A DNA stretch of 64,000 nucleotides, taken from NCBI RefSeq assembly GCF_947623445.1, contig NC_135248.1, positions 14,393,820 to 14,457,819 of the forward strand, given 5' to 3'. Positions 11,346-24,087 of the stretch are shown here, piece after piece; position 1 is the stretch's first letter; each line of letters starts with the position of its first letter. A program made the position numbers and the translations under genes. The notes under the pieces are model-generated. The model saw only the letters and a program-made list of their open reading frames with translations. It had not been told where the DNA came from and made no database searches. Source of the stretch: Clavelina lepadiformis. Taxonomy: Eukaryota; Chordata; Ascidiacea; Aplousobranchia; Clavelinidae.

Positions 11346-11554
11346 ATTTCAAAAAATGTATTTTGCATGAGTTTTCAGTGTCAGTCACAATTTTCATGTA
11401 CAATTGCGGTACACCAGTGACTCCTAAGTTACAAAAGTCACAAAAGATAACATTTGCTCACATTTTACCTCGTTTGCTGAATTGCTTTGCAAAAAAGCCG
11501 CGCTCGGATCAGCCTATTTTTAACCCTGTGTTCAGCTCGTTATAACACTCCTAG

Positions 11555-14500
11555 TTACCTTGACAACCGTCTCACAATTCTCTCCAATTGTCTATCTTCT
11601 TCCTGCCTTTGGGCTTCGGTAATGGAGATCGTCTTTCTTAAACCGGTCGTGTCTTGATTGAGCCGGTCTATGGTGCCCGCATGGTTGTGCAATAGCTCTT
11701 GCAAAGACCTCTGGCGCATTTGGACCGATGCCAACGTTATTTCCTGCCATAAACATGGGATGAGTTATTCAATGGTTTGTTAAATGATGCTGTTCATGTT
11801 GGATGCTTATATCATTCACACTGTACCAACAACAGCGTAATTTGTAGAACATTCCGCCATAAGAAACACAACTACAGCCGTTTACGATCATATGCAATGT
11901 ACAGTTAGAGTAATATACTGTACATCACAGACAGTTAAGTAACTCTAAGCTATAGTAAAGTTGATATAAAGTAGATGTGTATTGTAAAGTATATATTTCC
12001 ACGGAGTCTACCTGATTCAACCGGTCCCGGATCATGTTTTGCACGAGAGAGGTGAAATTGCGCATAATGAAGTGTAAGCTTTTGATGTCGTGCAGTTGAC
12101 GCTGGATCTGCGTCGACATCTCTTCGTTGATGTGTTCTTTCTCCTCGGTTAAAGACTCATTGATCTGATGGACAACATCCTGAACCGTATCCAGAGCTTC
12201 ACCGTGTTCATGGATAACTTCTTTGACCTGAAAGAAGAAGAGAGTCAGAAAAATGGGCAATGACAACTTTGGCGTCTACCAACTGTAGGACGTACAGTAT
12301 AGAACCCGGTCAACGACCAACCCGATAACGCGACCGCCCCAGTATCACGACCACTTAAAAATCGCATATAGCTGTGTATAGCGGTCGCCTTAACCTCGCT
12401 TACATGACCAAATAACGGTCATGTGGATAATCACTAATCAGCTTGCCGGGGTTCTACTGTAGTCCAGTTACAAAGTCTACCGGTTGCAATCAGTTAATGG
12501 TTGGTGATTAATTAGCGTGCAAGTATTATGTAATACGCTACTAGTCGATATATAAACTGCAACTATAATTGTCTTTGAGAACATGTTGTAAGTTTAAGTA
12601 GAGTTAAAATTGTATTAGAATCAAATTTTACGCTGTCGGAAATAACGGTAAGATTTCTATGGAGTTTCCTGTGCTCAGTCAGCGCCTTCTCGTGAAGTTC
12701 GATCGAATCAAAGAGAGTGACGTCAGTCTGACGTAAATTTTCAATCGAACCTGTCACAATGACACAAACAAATTAAGTGTTCATTGATGTGTTTCCGCAA
12801 TAACTACCACTTGTGCGCATTCAATTTTTAAAATTCACTTTTTACCCGAACTTCAAGGTTACAAAGAAGAAGGACAACAAGCTTACCATCCAGTTTGTCA
12901 ACGTCATCAAAACAGATTCCTATCAAAGCACGTAGAGTCCCATTTATACTTTCTAGAGATACCAGACGTCTGTCTTGGTGGTTGTCCGATGCCCGAAGTT
13001 GGTTGTTAAACGTCGTAACCTACGAAGCAGTGACATGATTTCCATATATCACTTCCAACCGTGAACTATTTCATCATATTTTGCCATGGTCGTGTAGAAT
13101 ACCGGTTAAGCCGGCTCTTTACGCAAAAAAACTTTCAAAGTTACCGTAATTAAACGTTGAAGGCATATTTCTAATTACCAGGCTAGAGAGCCTCTCTATT
13201 CTGTCGTTCGTATCTGAGATACTTCTTGTATTTTTGCTCTCCCAGTTGCCCAGCCTTGCTCGCAAGTCGGCCACCGTTTGAAGGGTGTTCACCTGAATCC
13301 TATTTGACGCTTTGAACATAAACACATTATAGAGTAACCAGAGATTGGTGGGCGGTAGAATTAGTCGATTGATTAAGTCTTGGTAAATTTTTTTCACCAA
13401 TCTCGGCGAAAAGAGACCAATTTAACAGAAGATGATCGCTTTTGCATTGCGTCGTAGTTTCTACGAAGAAATCCTAAATTTGAGAGATAAATAGCTGAGC
13501 TCCCACTCAGGTTACCTGCTCTTTCTTCGGTTAACCTTCTTGATGTCTGATCAATGTTTTCTCGATTTGTATTGATGACGTCATCGTGAGCGTTAGTCCG
13601 GGAATTCACCGTATTCAGTCTGAAAGGAATTACCAATTCTTGCACAAACTATAACCAGTTAACGCATGGTATTACTAATTTCGGTTTACTTCCAATAGCT
13701 ATGCTAATTCTCAGTTACTAATTAATTTTAAAAGACACTATCAATTACTATTATTAACTACAAATAACCAAAGAGGTTATCTTTTACCGGTCGTTGAGGG
13801 AAGTAATATTTCTATGGGTGACGTTTAACATTTTCTGGAGAGTTGCTGCGACATCTTGTGTCGATGAAGCTGACGTTCGGACTGAGTTTATTTTCTTGGT
13901 CAGTCTTCCAACAGCGTGGCGAAGGTTGATTAGGTGGGCATCTCGCTTTATTGCGCTTTCGGTCAAGTCGGTTAAACTGGAAAAACATTCATTGGAGGTT
14001 TTATATATTGCGTTTATGCACATGATTCGCATATATGTCGGGTACTATGCAATTATACCAAAACCATAGTTTTTGACTATTTTACAGAATAACGTATCCT
14101 TTATAGAACACTAACAATACAGAAACATCATAAGGCTATTCCATTCGCTGTACAATCCAAGAACGGATGTATTTTTATACTGATAACAAAGATAATATCA
14201 TTATCGGAATAAGTTTAAAGCTCAGTATTCTGATGTCCAAACCCTAAACAATTCCTTGAAATAAAGTTTTCGGTAATTACAACAAATGAACACAATTTAG
14301 AGTCAGTATTGATTTTGTGCAATTTTTAACCTTACCCCTTTGGTGGAATTAATATGGGCGCGTGTCGTCATGCTTCGTCATAAAATACGACAAAAAACCC
14401 GGTGAGCAAAAACCATTTTTATACAGCTAATCGCACATTAGTACTTACTTGCTTTCTATCCTTATACCAAGTTTTTTATTTTTCCTTGTCAGGTGGTCTA

Positions 14501-17500
14501 AACGATCCATAACCTGTTCACGAAATGTTGTGTTGAATGACGACAACTGATCACGTGTTCCTTGTTCTATGCGGTCACAATGAGATGACAAATCCTCCTG
14601 TAAAAGAAGGTTTTGTAAACATTGAAATGGGCTGGTTCTAGTTGGTCAAAAACACGCTTTTCAGCAGTTTTTTTTAACTATGTTACTTTTAAGTATACAG
14701 ACGTCAGGTCATCGTCGATCTAATGTTTTTAAACTACTCTTTCGCCGGCAGAGAGCGGTTGTTTTATAATGGGGAGCTATTAGGTGCTGTAACGGCAAAA
14801 TTTTAAAAGATTATACTTGATTTCTATTGATCACATGCAGTTACGTTAGGTTGCATGTAATATGGATACATTTATGTCAGTTTTTGAGAAGTTCCAGGAC
14901 GAGTATATGATAGTTTAATAAAATTTGTCATCGATGCTCAGTGTTGGCCGGTAAAGTGGACGCTGATTTTATGTTAATCTTGCTGCAACTTGTCTGAAAC
15001 TGACCACGTTTTGACAAAAATGTCAAAGAAATAAATTAAATGGAAACATAATTTAAACCTTGGGCACCAACATATTAACCATAGAAATCTTACCACATCT
15101 TCAACGATTCGGTCCGTCTTCCCTTCTAAGGCTGACATCTCTTTTGCATTATTCAAAGCAATGCCGGTGATTGTGTCGGTCATCAACGTTTGCTTGCTGT
15201 TCAATTCATCCACTTCACGTTCAACATCAGTTAAGTCCATTGAGAGAGCGTCTAGCCTGGATGCCACCGTCTGTCTCAGCGAGTGTGTGTCTGACGTCAT
15301 CATTTTGTGGAAGGCGTAACTTTCGTTGATGGAATTCGAAATATGTCCTTCCAGCCGCGTGCGGATGTTCTGGAAAAGCAAAAAAACAATATGCTTTGAG
15401 TTTAAAGGAGCGTGATAGGGTGACGCAGTGACGCGTCCAAGCAAGTGAAAAATGTCCTTATGAGCTTACAGTACCGTACAGCAAATAACGAACCATATAT
15501 ATGGTAAAACCAATTGCAGCTAATAGTGAATCTCATTTCAGTGTCTCAGTGTCTCAGTGTCTCAGTGTCTCAGTGTCTCAGTGTCTCAGTGTCTCAGTGT
15601 CTCAGTGTCTCAGTGTCTCAGTGTCTCATATAATTATCTTTTTGCTGACTTAAAAGGTTTTCTTAAACTTCTTTCATACATTTGCTCGTGCACCATATTG
15701 TCACATCCTTGCTCATTGGTTTCAAGTCGGTTCAATCAAAAAAGACCAAACCCAGCACGATCAAACCGACAACTACGGGTTGAATTGAAAACCCCGTTCA
15801 CTTCTTACCGATAACCGCTCCTTTGTCTTCTTATTGGATGACGCCAGTCTCTCAACGTGGGCGTGGATTGCTGCAGCTCTGTTTGAGTGTCTCTGAAGTG
15901 AAGATCGGAGCTGGTGGAAGGAGATGTTGAGAAACAAAACTGAGTCTTCCAAGTCGTCGCTGTGCTCTACCTCCTGATTCCTGGAAGAATTAACTCCAGG
16001 TGTAACTACTTTGAAAATAGGGTGAAGGAAAATATGTATACATCAATGACTCTATAATTAATCATACAAACAAATGATACTTTCGACGCTCCTGTGAAGA
16101 GAAAAAAGAAAAAAGAAAAAAAGGGAGAAAAAGAGAAAAAAGTAGAAAAAAGGAAAAAGGAGAAATAAAAAAAGAAACGTGAACCAGGCCAAGAATATTT
16201 CCAAATCATTGATCACAGTAAAAAGAAAAACTTGATATTTATTTACCACAAGAAAACCAACTAATTTAAGTATTACAGTAGCTCGAGTTGCTATTTAAAA
16301 GAAAGTTACAACTTGTAAAATAAAAGAAGTTCTTCCAAAGGACCTAATTCGTAGTTCTCCCAAAGATGACTGCAGGGATTCGATTGATCTCAAGTTACGT
16401 CTGACGCGGATGTCCAACGCGCTGTCCTTGGTCCTCTCTTCTTTGGCAATTTCATCCAAACGTCTCATAATACCGAATAAGGACTGACCGTTCGCAAATA
16501 ACCTACAGCACAAGAAGATTGTTTGCTGTAGTAATTACGGGAATTATATCTGCAACTGCGGAGTTTTAGAGTTTAGTAGACGTATTGACGTACCTTCTTG
16601 CAATTTCCGTCAAATTATTCTTCGTCTCTTCTTCAAATTGAGGAAAGTTATAGTCGAGGTGAGCTCTGATATCGCCGAGGTCATTAATTTGCTTTTGCAT
16701 TTGACCTGTCACAATATTTATTGTTGAGTCAATGTCATTCTTGTTATCCGCTATTTGGCGTTGCATGTCCGAAACGTCCGAATCAACTTTTGTTTTTATG
16801 GCCGCTACACGGCGCGCCACGTCCGTCGAGATGGTCTGGTTGAGGCGTTGGGTCCTGGTACGAATGCTCTCTGAAAAAAGGAAACGTATTTTAAACATAC
16901 AAGAAATTTACTGCAACAATAGCTCATTGCACAAAGCTTGTGTAAAGCGGATCTTGTAAAGCGGCTAACAACACTCGACAGGGATATGCGGTTTGTGGCG
17001 TCAAAACCTGTCTTTTAAACAAAGAGCCTTAATTTCTTTCAAAGCATGGTATTAACTTTAACAGGGGATGGCACCTTGTAAGTTTCGGTTCAGTCTGCTG
17101 GTTCCTCTCTGGTAATTGATCAAAGTGTCCTGCAGTCGTTTGATGATTATTCTCTGCATCTCCTGCTTGCTGGTCATCTCATCTATCATCCGTTTTTGAA
17201 CTCGAATGGCGATTGAACTCTCATCCACTTTAGTACGCGCCTGAACATTGTGATGATAAATCAGCACTAAGAGCTTTAAATTTAAGCTGTAGGTGAATTT
17301 AAAGCACTCACTCAAGCTATACGAACTAAATTAGAAGTACATAAAAGACCAAGAAAACGTGAATTACAATAACGAACCGCAAAAATATAACTATTAGTAT
17401 ATTTCAAAATATTCGAACTGTTTTAAGAGCATTAAAAATCGTTGGCTGCGACGGCCTTATACAAGTGAAGTAGATTTTTTGCCACATCTGTTAAATAGTT

Positions 17501-20500
17501 TGTAGAAGAGGATTTAGTTTAGAGGGTTTAGAGGAAAGTTGCAGCTTGTAGTTTGGGGTTTTTACGTGGTACGAAAATCAAACGTAGTGTTAACGTAACA
17601 ATAGATACCAAAACAACAGTTGGTTCGTGAAACGCAAAAAGCCATTGTCTGAAAAACGCTAATTATTACGTTAAACGTTAGATGGCGCGCAAGTACCATG
17701 AAAAAGACGTACGAGTCAGAATGTGTAATCGCAACACACCAAGAGCTAGTTACAATGCAGCACAAACCTTACCGAACAAAGCGATTATTAAGAAATAAAC
17801 CTGAGACCGAAAAGCAAGATTTACCTGATTGACCCGTTCCGTTGTTAATTCCATTCGCCGTCTGAGGGCGCCAGCGCTCCCGCAGCAAGATTGAGTATCG
17901 TCCAATCTTTGTTCCAAGTTAGACACAGATTCTCGCAAATCTTCTACTTTTTTTGAAATCCCTGGACTTGTATCTTTTCCCAAGAAGTCAAGATGAGCCA
18001 TATTCGATCTCTAAAACACAATGAAATTGAGATATTAAACAAATGTCAAACAATCAAGGTGGATTTATTTTCCACGATAAATGAAATGGAATTTTCTGCT
18101 TATTTGTTCAACGAAAATTGCCGAAAAGTCAAAAAACTTTGAATAAAATAAATAACAATGGCCGCAAGCATTCAATAACTTTTGAACAGAATACTGCAGA
18201 ATACTTTCAATACTTACAGATGTGGCAGAATTAGTAAGAAGGCTCTGCAGGGTTTTAATCGCCGCTACACGTTCCCGATCCTTTATCACAAGTCTCATCA
18301 GTTGATGTTGGATGCTTGAGATAACGGCCGACTTTCTAGTTATGACGTCATCGTGTGCGTTCAGTCGCTCTTCGTGATGGCGCACTAATTCCTCTGCGTC
18401 ACTGGCGGCTGGTGAAATATTGCAAGGATATTAGTATTTTTTTATTTAGTTAGGCGCTGACTTAGGAAATTCTTATAAACTCAGCTATACGTTAAATTTA
18501 TCACGCGGTTGCTTATTAATTAACATTATTGGTTGTTTACTTACTCATTACTAATTTACTTACCCGTTACTGATTTACTTACTCATTACTAATTTACTTA
18601 CTCGTTACTGATTACATACACCCGTAATCAAACCCTGCTGTAAAAGCTCATAGAGTTAAACTCACCCTCAAAATTAATCTCATTTGAAACAGAACTTTTT
18701 AACGATGTCGAAGAACTAGGTCCGAACCTCGCGCCATGAGGCGATCCCAAATCCTGCACAGTCCTCTGAAGATGCAAAACGCTCGTCTGCAGGTTCCTTA
18801 TGTGGCGTCGATTCTCTGTGATGGAAGATTTTTGCGTCGCTAATTCCGCCGACGGTTCCCGAGACGCTGTAGAGATAGACAGCAAACGCGGTTTTATTGT
18901 ACAACTCATACAAAAAATGAACGCTATAAAACAAAGAGAGCGGATTAGTATTTGTTGTGTGTGTGAGTCGTTACTACAAGCACTTCGCCTTTGTACCCTG
19001 CTTCAATGCTGAGAATGACAGGTAACTTATTTGATTTTATGACGTAGCGCGCTGTATAAGTTGTATAAGACTCAAATGAATGGGTGACATATTTACAAAA
19101 CTGCCACACCGCATTTTGTTGAAAAAAAAAAACGGTTAATACGAAGCGTCGGTTTAGGAGCAAAACGAAAAGAGTTCACTACTCTACCAATCAAAACAAT
19201 CAATCTTACTTCAGTGTCCATTATACCTGTGTTGCCTTGGTTCGTCCCAACCGTAGTTTGAAGGTTTTGAACCGTCCGTTGAAGCTGCGAGACAGTGCTT
19301 TGCAAAGTTCGAATCGTCCTCGAGTTTACGTCGTTATTCTGCTGCTGATGACGTGATTCCGACGTCGACGTGGCGGAAACGACAGATTTTTCTTGATTGC
19401 CGGCTACAAACATGCCAATATAGGGGAGAAATGTTTGGAAAAAACATGTTTTTATTGAGTTTTGCGATTAAAAAAGCTGCTTAAAAATTATCAAAATCCG
19501 TCTTGTTGAAGCGATAGTGGTTCTCAGGTTTTATCTTCGACCCAAAATGCAAAATTGCCTATGAAAGCTTAGGATGAGTATAGATAGTAACACCAGTTAT
19601 ACTCTATGGAATTATTTATCGCCATTGTCAATTGCACCGTTTATCTTCTGACCAATGTGCTACGAACAAGTTTGCTTACCAGGCAGAAGATTTGAATTCT
19701 CAAGCAAGGCCTCGAGTCTTTCGATCCTCTGTTGGGCGGAGGACTTCCATCGGATCAAATTATCGATTGAGACGCTGTTTTGCCTTGAAGTGGAGCCGAG
19801 TTGGTGTACTTTGCGCTGAATGAACTGCAACTGGCTGGGCCCGTAATTAAGGGGGCCATTGTACAACTGCGAAGAAAACTTGTCAGTGTCAGATGTCAGG
19901 GAAATCAGTGACTGATTCGTCTTTCATTGGTCAAAGAGTGCTTGGTTAAAGATAAGCAGTTAGGTTAAAATTAAACTGGGCAAATCAAGGCTATGTAGTA
20001 AGTTAAGGCTTAATTGCTAAAAAAATATTTATTTGCTTAAGTCTTCGTGTTTCTTTTGCCCTTTTCATGTCCGTTAAACAACAATAAACCCCAAAGAGTT
20101 TAACTTCTGTTCCCAAAAAAGTTGGCAAACACAAACAAAAAGCAACACAAAGTGAAGGTGAATGAGCGATTAAAAGATTAATTTAAAGTGAGAAGGAACC
20201 AGTGTAAGTACCCACTTGGGTGGTCCAACCATCAGTAATTTGTTAAAATATTTCGAAATCAGAACATTCCAGAACTCACTGAATACTGGGTGTCATATCT
20301 TGCGGTGGATGGCGTCCACCGAGGTCGCCGCTCGAGTCGTTGTAACTCACTTCGCAGACCTTCCTGCGACATAAATAAGATAAAACGATTAGAACTTTCG
20401 TTGTTTTCTTGCATTTTGACGTCGACAATGAACTCCATTGCTATTTTTTTCTCCAAATACGAGTTTTGTTTGCTATGACGTAAGTTTTTACCTCAACGCT

Positions 20501-21138
20501 GATGCAATAAACGAACTAATCACGCTTTTCCAGTTCATTTAACTCTGTCAGACTGACAGATCTTTCTGACCTTAACATGCAACATTCTTTCATCTCGTCT
20601 TTCATCTAAACTTTCCTTCAAACAATTACCTCAGTTTCTCGTTGTTTCCGGCTGTATCCGTGGTGCTTTGCTTGATAGAGTCGTATGTCGCTCATCATTG
20701 TGTAGAAGTTGTCATCAACATTAAGCAAAGGATGCCTGAAAACCGGAACCTAAAACCAACATCACAAATTGCTCATATGAAGCAAGATGTCAAAATATAA
20801 GGCTTAAAAGTGGCGCTATACTTTCTACTCAGGGAATACTTTGTTGGCTTCGCATGCGACTTGTAACGCTGATGTATATGTATGGTTACTTAAACCATAG
20901 AATACTTTGGGTGTTAGCATAGAGTCTTTTTTAAGGAGGCCACAACATTAAATACTTGGTATTTTTATAAAACTCATAAAATTGAACCCACCCCAGATTC
21001 CTCCAGATGTTCAAGATGAGTTGGGTTACTCAGATATCGGATGATATCCTCCAAAGTTGCTTCGCTTGAGACGTTATGCTGACAATTCACTGACGCAGCT
21101 ATACAAGCTAAAAAAACGACGCTCAGTACAAAATGCAT
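11555..21138 (-). CDS. Secreted modular coiled-coil protein, 21 exons, 1190 aa
   Basis: No family recognised. I assembled 21 exons by splice sites, and the frame stays open from ATG at 21138 to TAA at 11555-11557: 20992-21138, 20630-20749, 20280-20363, 19680-19866, 19227-19403, 18666-18866, 18218-18408, 17825-18010, 17075-17240, 16594-16870, 16344-16502, 15809-15980, 15094-15369, 14449-14597, 13788-13976, 13516-13619, 13179-13309, 12887-13019, 12632-12750, 12012-12227, 11555-11743. Residues 1-20 (MHFVLSVVFLACIAASVNC) form a signal peptide and no later membrane segment is seen. Almost every exon encodes 40-90 residues of heptad-like, charged helix with occasional N-glycosylation motifs (HNVS, NVTH), so a long secreted rod or oligomer is inferred. 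Exons 5 and 6 are clearly related (LQRTVQNL versus LQRTVQDL). Exons 7 and 16 share NAHDDVI. Intron phases are mixed, but phase 1 recurs around exons 5-7. It could be a matrix, mucus or egg-coat component; the sequence does not decide. Confidence 0.8.
15541..15628 (+). repeat. Perfect octanucleotide microsatellite (GTGTCTCA)11
   Basis: Eleven uninterrupted 8-bp units in the intron between exons 12 and 13 of the coiled-coil gene. Its perfection implies recent expansion and probably length polymorphism. Confidence 0.97.
16090..16180 (+). repeat. Polypurine tract in intron
   Basis: About 90 bases of almost pure A/G (GAGAAAAAAG-like units) in the intron between exons 11 and 12 of the coiled-coil gene. 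The low-complexity open frames over it are artefacts of the composition. Confidence 0.85.
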
Positions 21139-22087
21139 TATGCTTTTCTGCCTAATACTTTCGTCATCTTCCGAACATCTTAACTCCGAATGATGTCTGG
21201 GCCTGATCGCTGTCTGCAGAAATAAGAAAAAATGTGATAAACAGCATTCAGTGGTGTCTGTGTTGTTTTTTTTTATTTTTTTTGGCAGGAAAACATTTCT
21301 TCAAAACAATCTTTCGATTAATTTTATCGTCCCTGCTAAAGTGCTTATAAAATTCCACTGAAAACGAACATGCGGTGACAAGTAAAAGTTTAGTTGAGAA
21401 AATAGTTTGTGTAGGCCTATTTCTTTATTAGCAACTTCTAAACTACTTATCGAGCTGAGTACGACTTTCTCTATAAGATCTTAGATTGTTTGTAGCAGCC
21501 ATACATTGAAATAGTTTTTTATTCAGTTTTTATTGTGAAACTAGCTACTAAACTTGATGTTAAGCAAAAATTGTATTCCTGAAAGCGGTTGACGCTTCCC
21601 ACAATGACCAAAGATTACTCAACAAAAATCCAAACTTGTAATGAATCAAAAACATTTGGTCACGCAACCTCCTTTTAAAGCACGACAAGAACCTGAAATT
21701 ATACAAACTGCCTCGTTCTTATTACAAACTTATCATTTGCAGTTGGTGACGTTTCCCTCCATTAACTTCATGTTTCAGTCTTTAGGCTTTCGTCGCTCTT
21801 CTTAGTCGCTATATTTCATTACCAAATTTTAGTGACGTGACGTTATGTCATTTAAATTGATGACAACGCTGTATTATGAGTCATGGGCTAAGTTAAGTCA
21901 TTAAGTTTACGTCATCGGTATTTTTGAGTCGTCACAATAAACGAAAATTTACTAAAATACTTACGACAAAAAAACTAATAAAACAACTTTTTAGCGTAAC
22001 AAATTAATCATAAACAAAATATTGCATTACAGTAAAATGCCTTCTGTTTACTTTGTCAAAAAATTTCTGCTCGCACCGCCTGGAAGT
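21139..22087. other. Intergenic, upstream of the coiled-coil gene
   Basis: AT-rich sequence that should include the promoter of the coiled-coil gene. I see no clear TATA box, RNA gene or repeat worth naming. Confidence 0.4.
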
Positions 22088-22804
22088 CTAATAAACACGG
22101 CTGATAACTGATTTCCACTCAGCCTTGAACGGGGGCTTAAAGCCAGTAATTCGATGTCTTGCAAAAGAAAGATACACAATTACATACACGCGTGGAATGC
22201 CCGTTTTATCAACACCTTTGCTGGCCTGCATCAAACCTGATTGGTACTGACTTGATTTAAAACATCCCGGAAACCATAACAAGATTCTGGAATTCTGAAC
22301 CATCGTTTTCAACGCCAGCAGCCTTTCGTCGACCCAGTATTTTGGAGAGCTTGGTGAACGTAAAAAGAAGTCGAAATGCAAAAAAAGCATTAGTGGTGAC
22401 TGTTTTGAGTCCTGATTAGGACTGGTTTTTGCTGCCCACAAGAAAGCCAATTAGCGCAGACCCGGAATTCCAGTTATTTCTGACACGAGACTACAGAGCT
22501 TGGGTGCTTTGAACTTATTTGGGGACTCGAAGTAACCCGTGCGTGTGATCACTCACATTTATATTCTGCACTCAATAGACCAGATGAGAGTAATGTAGCA
22601 TATGTATATTTGTGGCCGCAGATTAATTAATGGCGGTATAATACCGTTTGGTGGTGGAAAATTTATAAAACGGGGAATTTCTTGCAAAATTGTTTGAACT
22701 AGGTTGCTTATTTCAACACTTGCAACCATTGAAATATTTTTGGTAGTATCGACGGTAACATTAAGTCCGATCTGTAATTTTATAACATATATTTTTTGAG
22801 ACAT
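22088..22804 (-). CDS. Putative two-exon gene, unknown protein (167 aa)
   Basis: I do not recognise this protein. Exon 1 runs 22645-22804 from ATG (MSQKIYVIKLQIGLNVTVD) to a donor (AACG|gtatta). Exon 2 runs from 22431, after acceptor cttgtgggcag, to the stop at 22088. The phases fit (phase 1) and the total is 504 bp. The model joins two open frames that meet exactly at plausible splice sites, which is the main evidence that they belong together. The second exon encodes FDFFLRSPSSPKYW and LLWFPGCF, then a basic end. No signal peptide, repeat or catalytic motif is evident. It could also be a chance pairing or the remnant of a longer gene. Confidence 0.35.
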
Positions 22805-24087
22805 ATGACAGTTAACACAGAGACATGTGTTTATGAAGTAATGGCTTGAAAGACTTCATTGTCCGCCAGGCACGTGACTCGTTTGGTACGGTCACGCTCG
22901 ATTAGGCACAGCACTTAACTTGTTATGCCGACAAATAAGGATAACCAGTGTTTTGGCGTTTGTCTCATGTTAGTCAGCATTCATTGCGAATGGAATCCAA
23001 CATGTTTTCTCTGCCTTGCTGTGGTCGGCTTGACCGTTTTCGATCACGATTAAAAGAATCGGCCCCACCCATAGTAATTAGATTAAGGCATTCATCCATT
23101 GTGAAGCAGATTAGTCACTTAGGCCGAATGTAAACTTTTTTCGACGCTCAGCGGATTGCGTTTGATAACGATCGGGGTAGAATTTCACTCCATTTACTCC
23201 GATACGCACAAGTTCCAACACGTTTCCCGCACCCAGGCCAAACAATAGAAAGTAAACAACTTGAGCTGCCTTGGCAACACTTCATCTAGACACTATAGGA
23301 CCGACATTTGTTACTCATTGACTGCTCCAGTGCGCGGGTTTGTTTTATGATTACTTGCTAGGTTAGCGGTTGTTTTAACTTGAACGCTTGCAAGCGCAGG
23401 CCTCGTTTAGTTCGTTCCATCGCATCAATATATCACATGTTATGTATATCAAGCCTTCTTGTAGTGCCTGCATTGAGTTCGGTGTAGTCAGCCCGACGGG
23501 TTAGGCAAGGCAAACCACAAGCTAAGCAGGTGAATACGAATATTGCATCGCTCAATATACAACCGCAGGTGGCTAATAGCTAGCCAAGTTTTAAAAATCT
23601 TGGAAAGCATTTTTATTAGAAATTGGCAAAGAACTTATCAGATCAAGCAACGGCACTAGGCCTAATAATTTCGTTGTTATCTGCGTGTTCGAAATGTCTT
23701 TCATTGTACAGCCATCATGCGCAGAAGGGTAGTGCTGTAATTGTTGTAAGAAAGTGAGTGTTCGCGCAATTATTTACACAAGTCTATGAGTAGGAACGCG
23801 TTTGATTATTTGAAGAGTGCTTCGTAACAGCTCAATAACACGATAAGTTCTTTCGAAAATTGGAAGTAAATACAATATGTGGATAAACACAGCTTAGGTC
23901 TAGAGCACAAAAGGTTATGGAATTACTACGATACACAGGCTAAAAACGGTCGTGAGTGGTCTATAGCTGATTGTACGCTACTACTTAAGGCGTCGCGTCA
24001 AGCAGAAATGTCATCAGAATGTTTTTTTTTGTGTTCGTTCAGGCTTATTGGCGTGTAGTATGTGATCGTGTGTTCTCAAGTGGTATT
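22805..24087. other. Intergenic
   Basis: Non-coding sequence between divergent genes. No repeat, RNA gene or conserved site recognised. A 61-codon plus-strand frame at 22948-23133 has no supporting feature. Confidence 0.4.

Noticed and set aside
16006-16249. Phe-rich minus-strand frames resembling membrane segments
   Set aside because: Artefact of the polypurine tract at 16090-16180.
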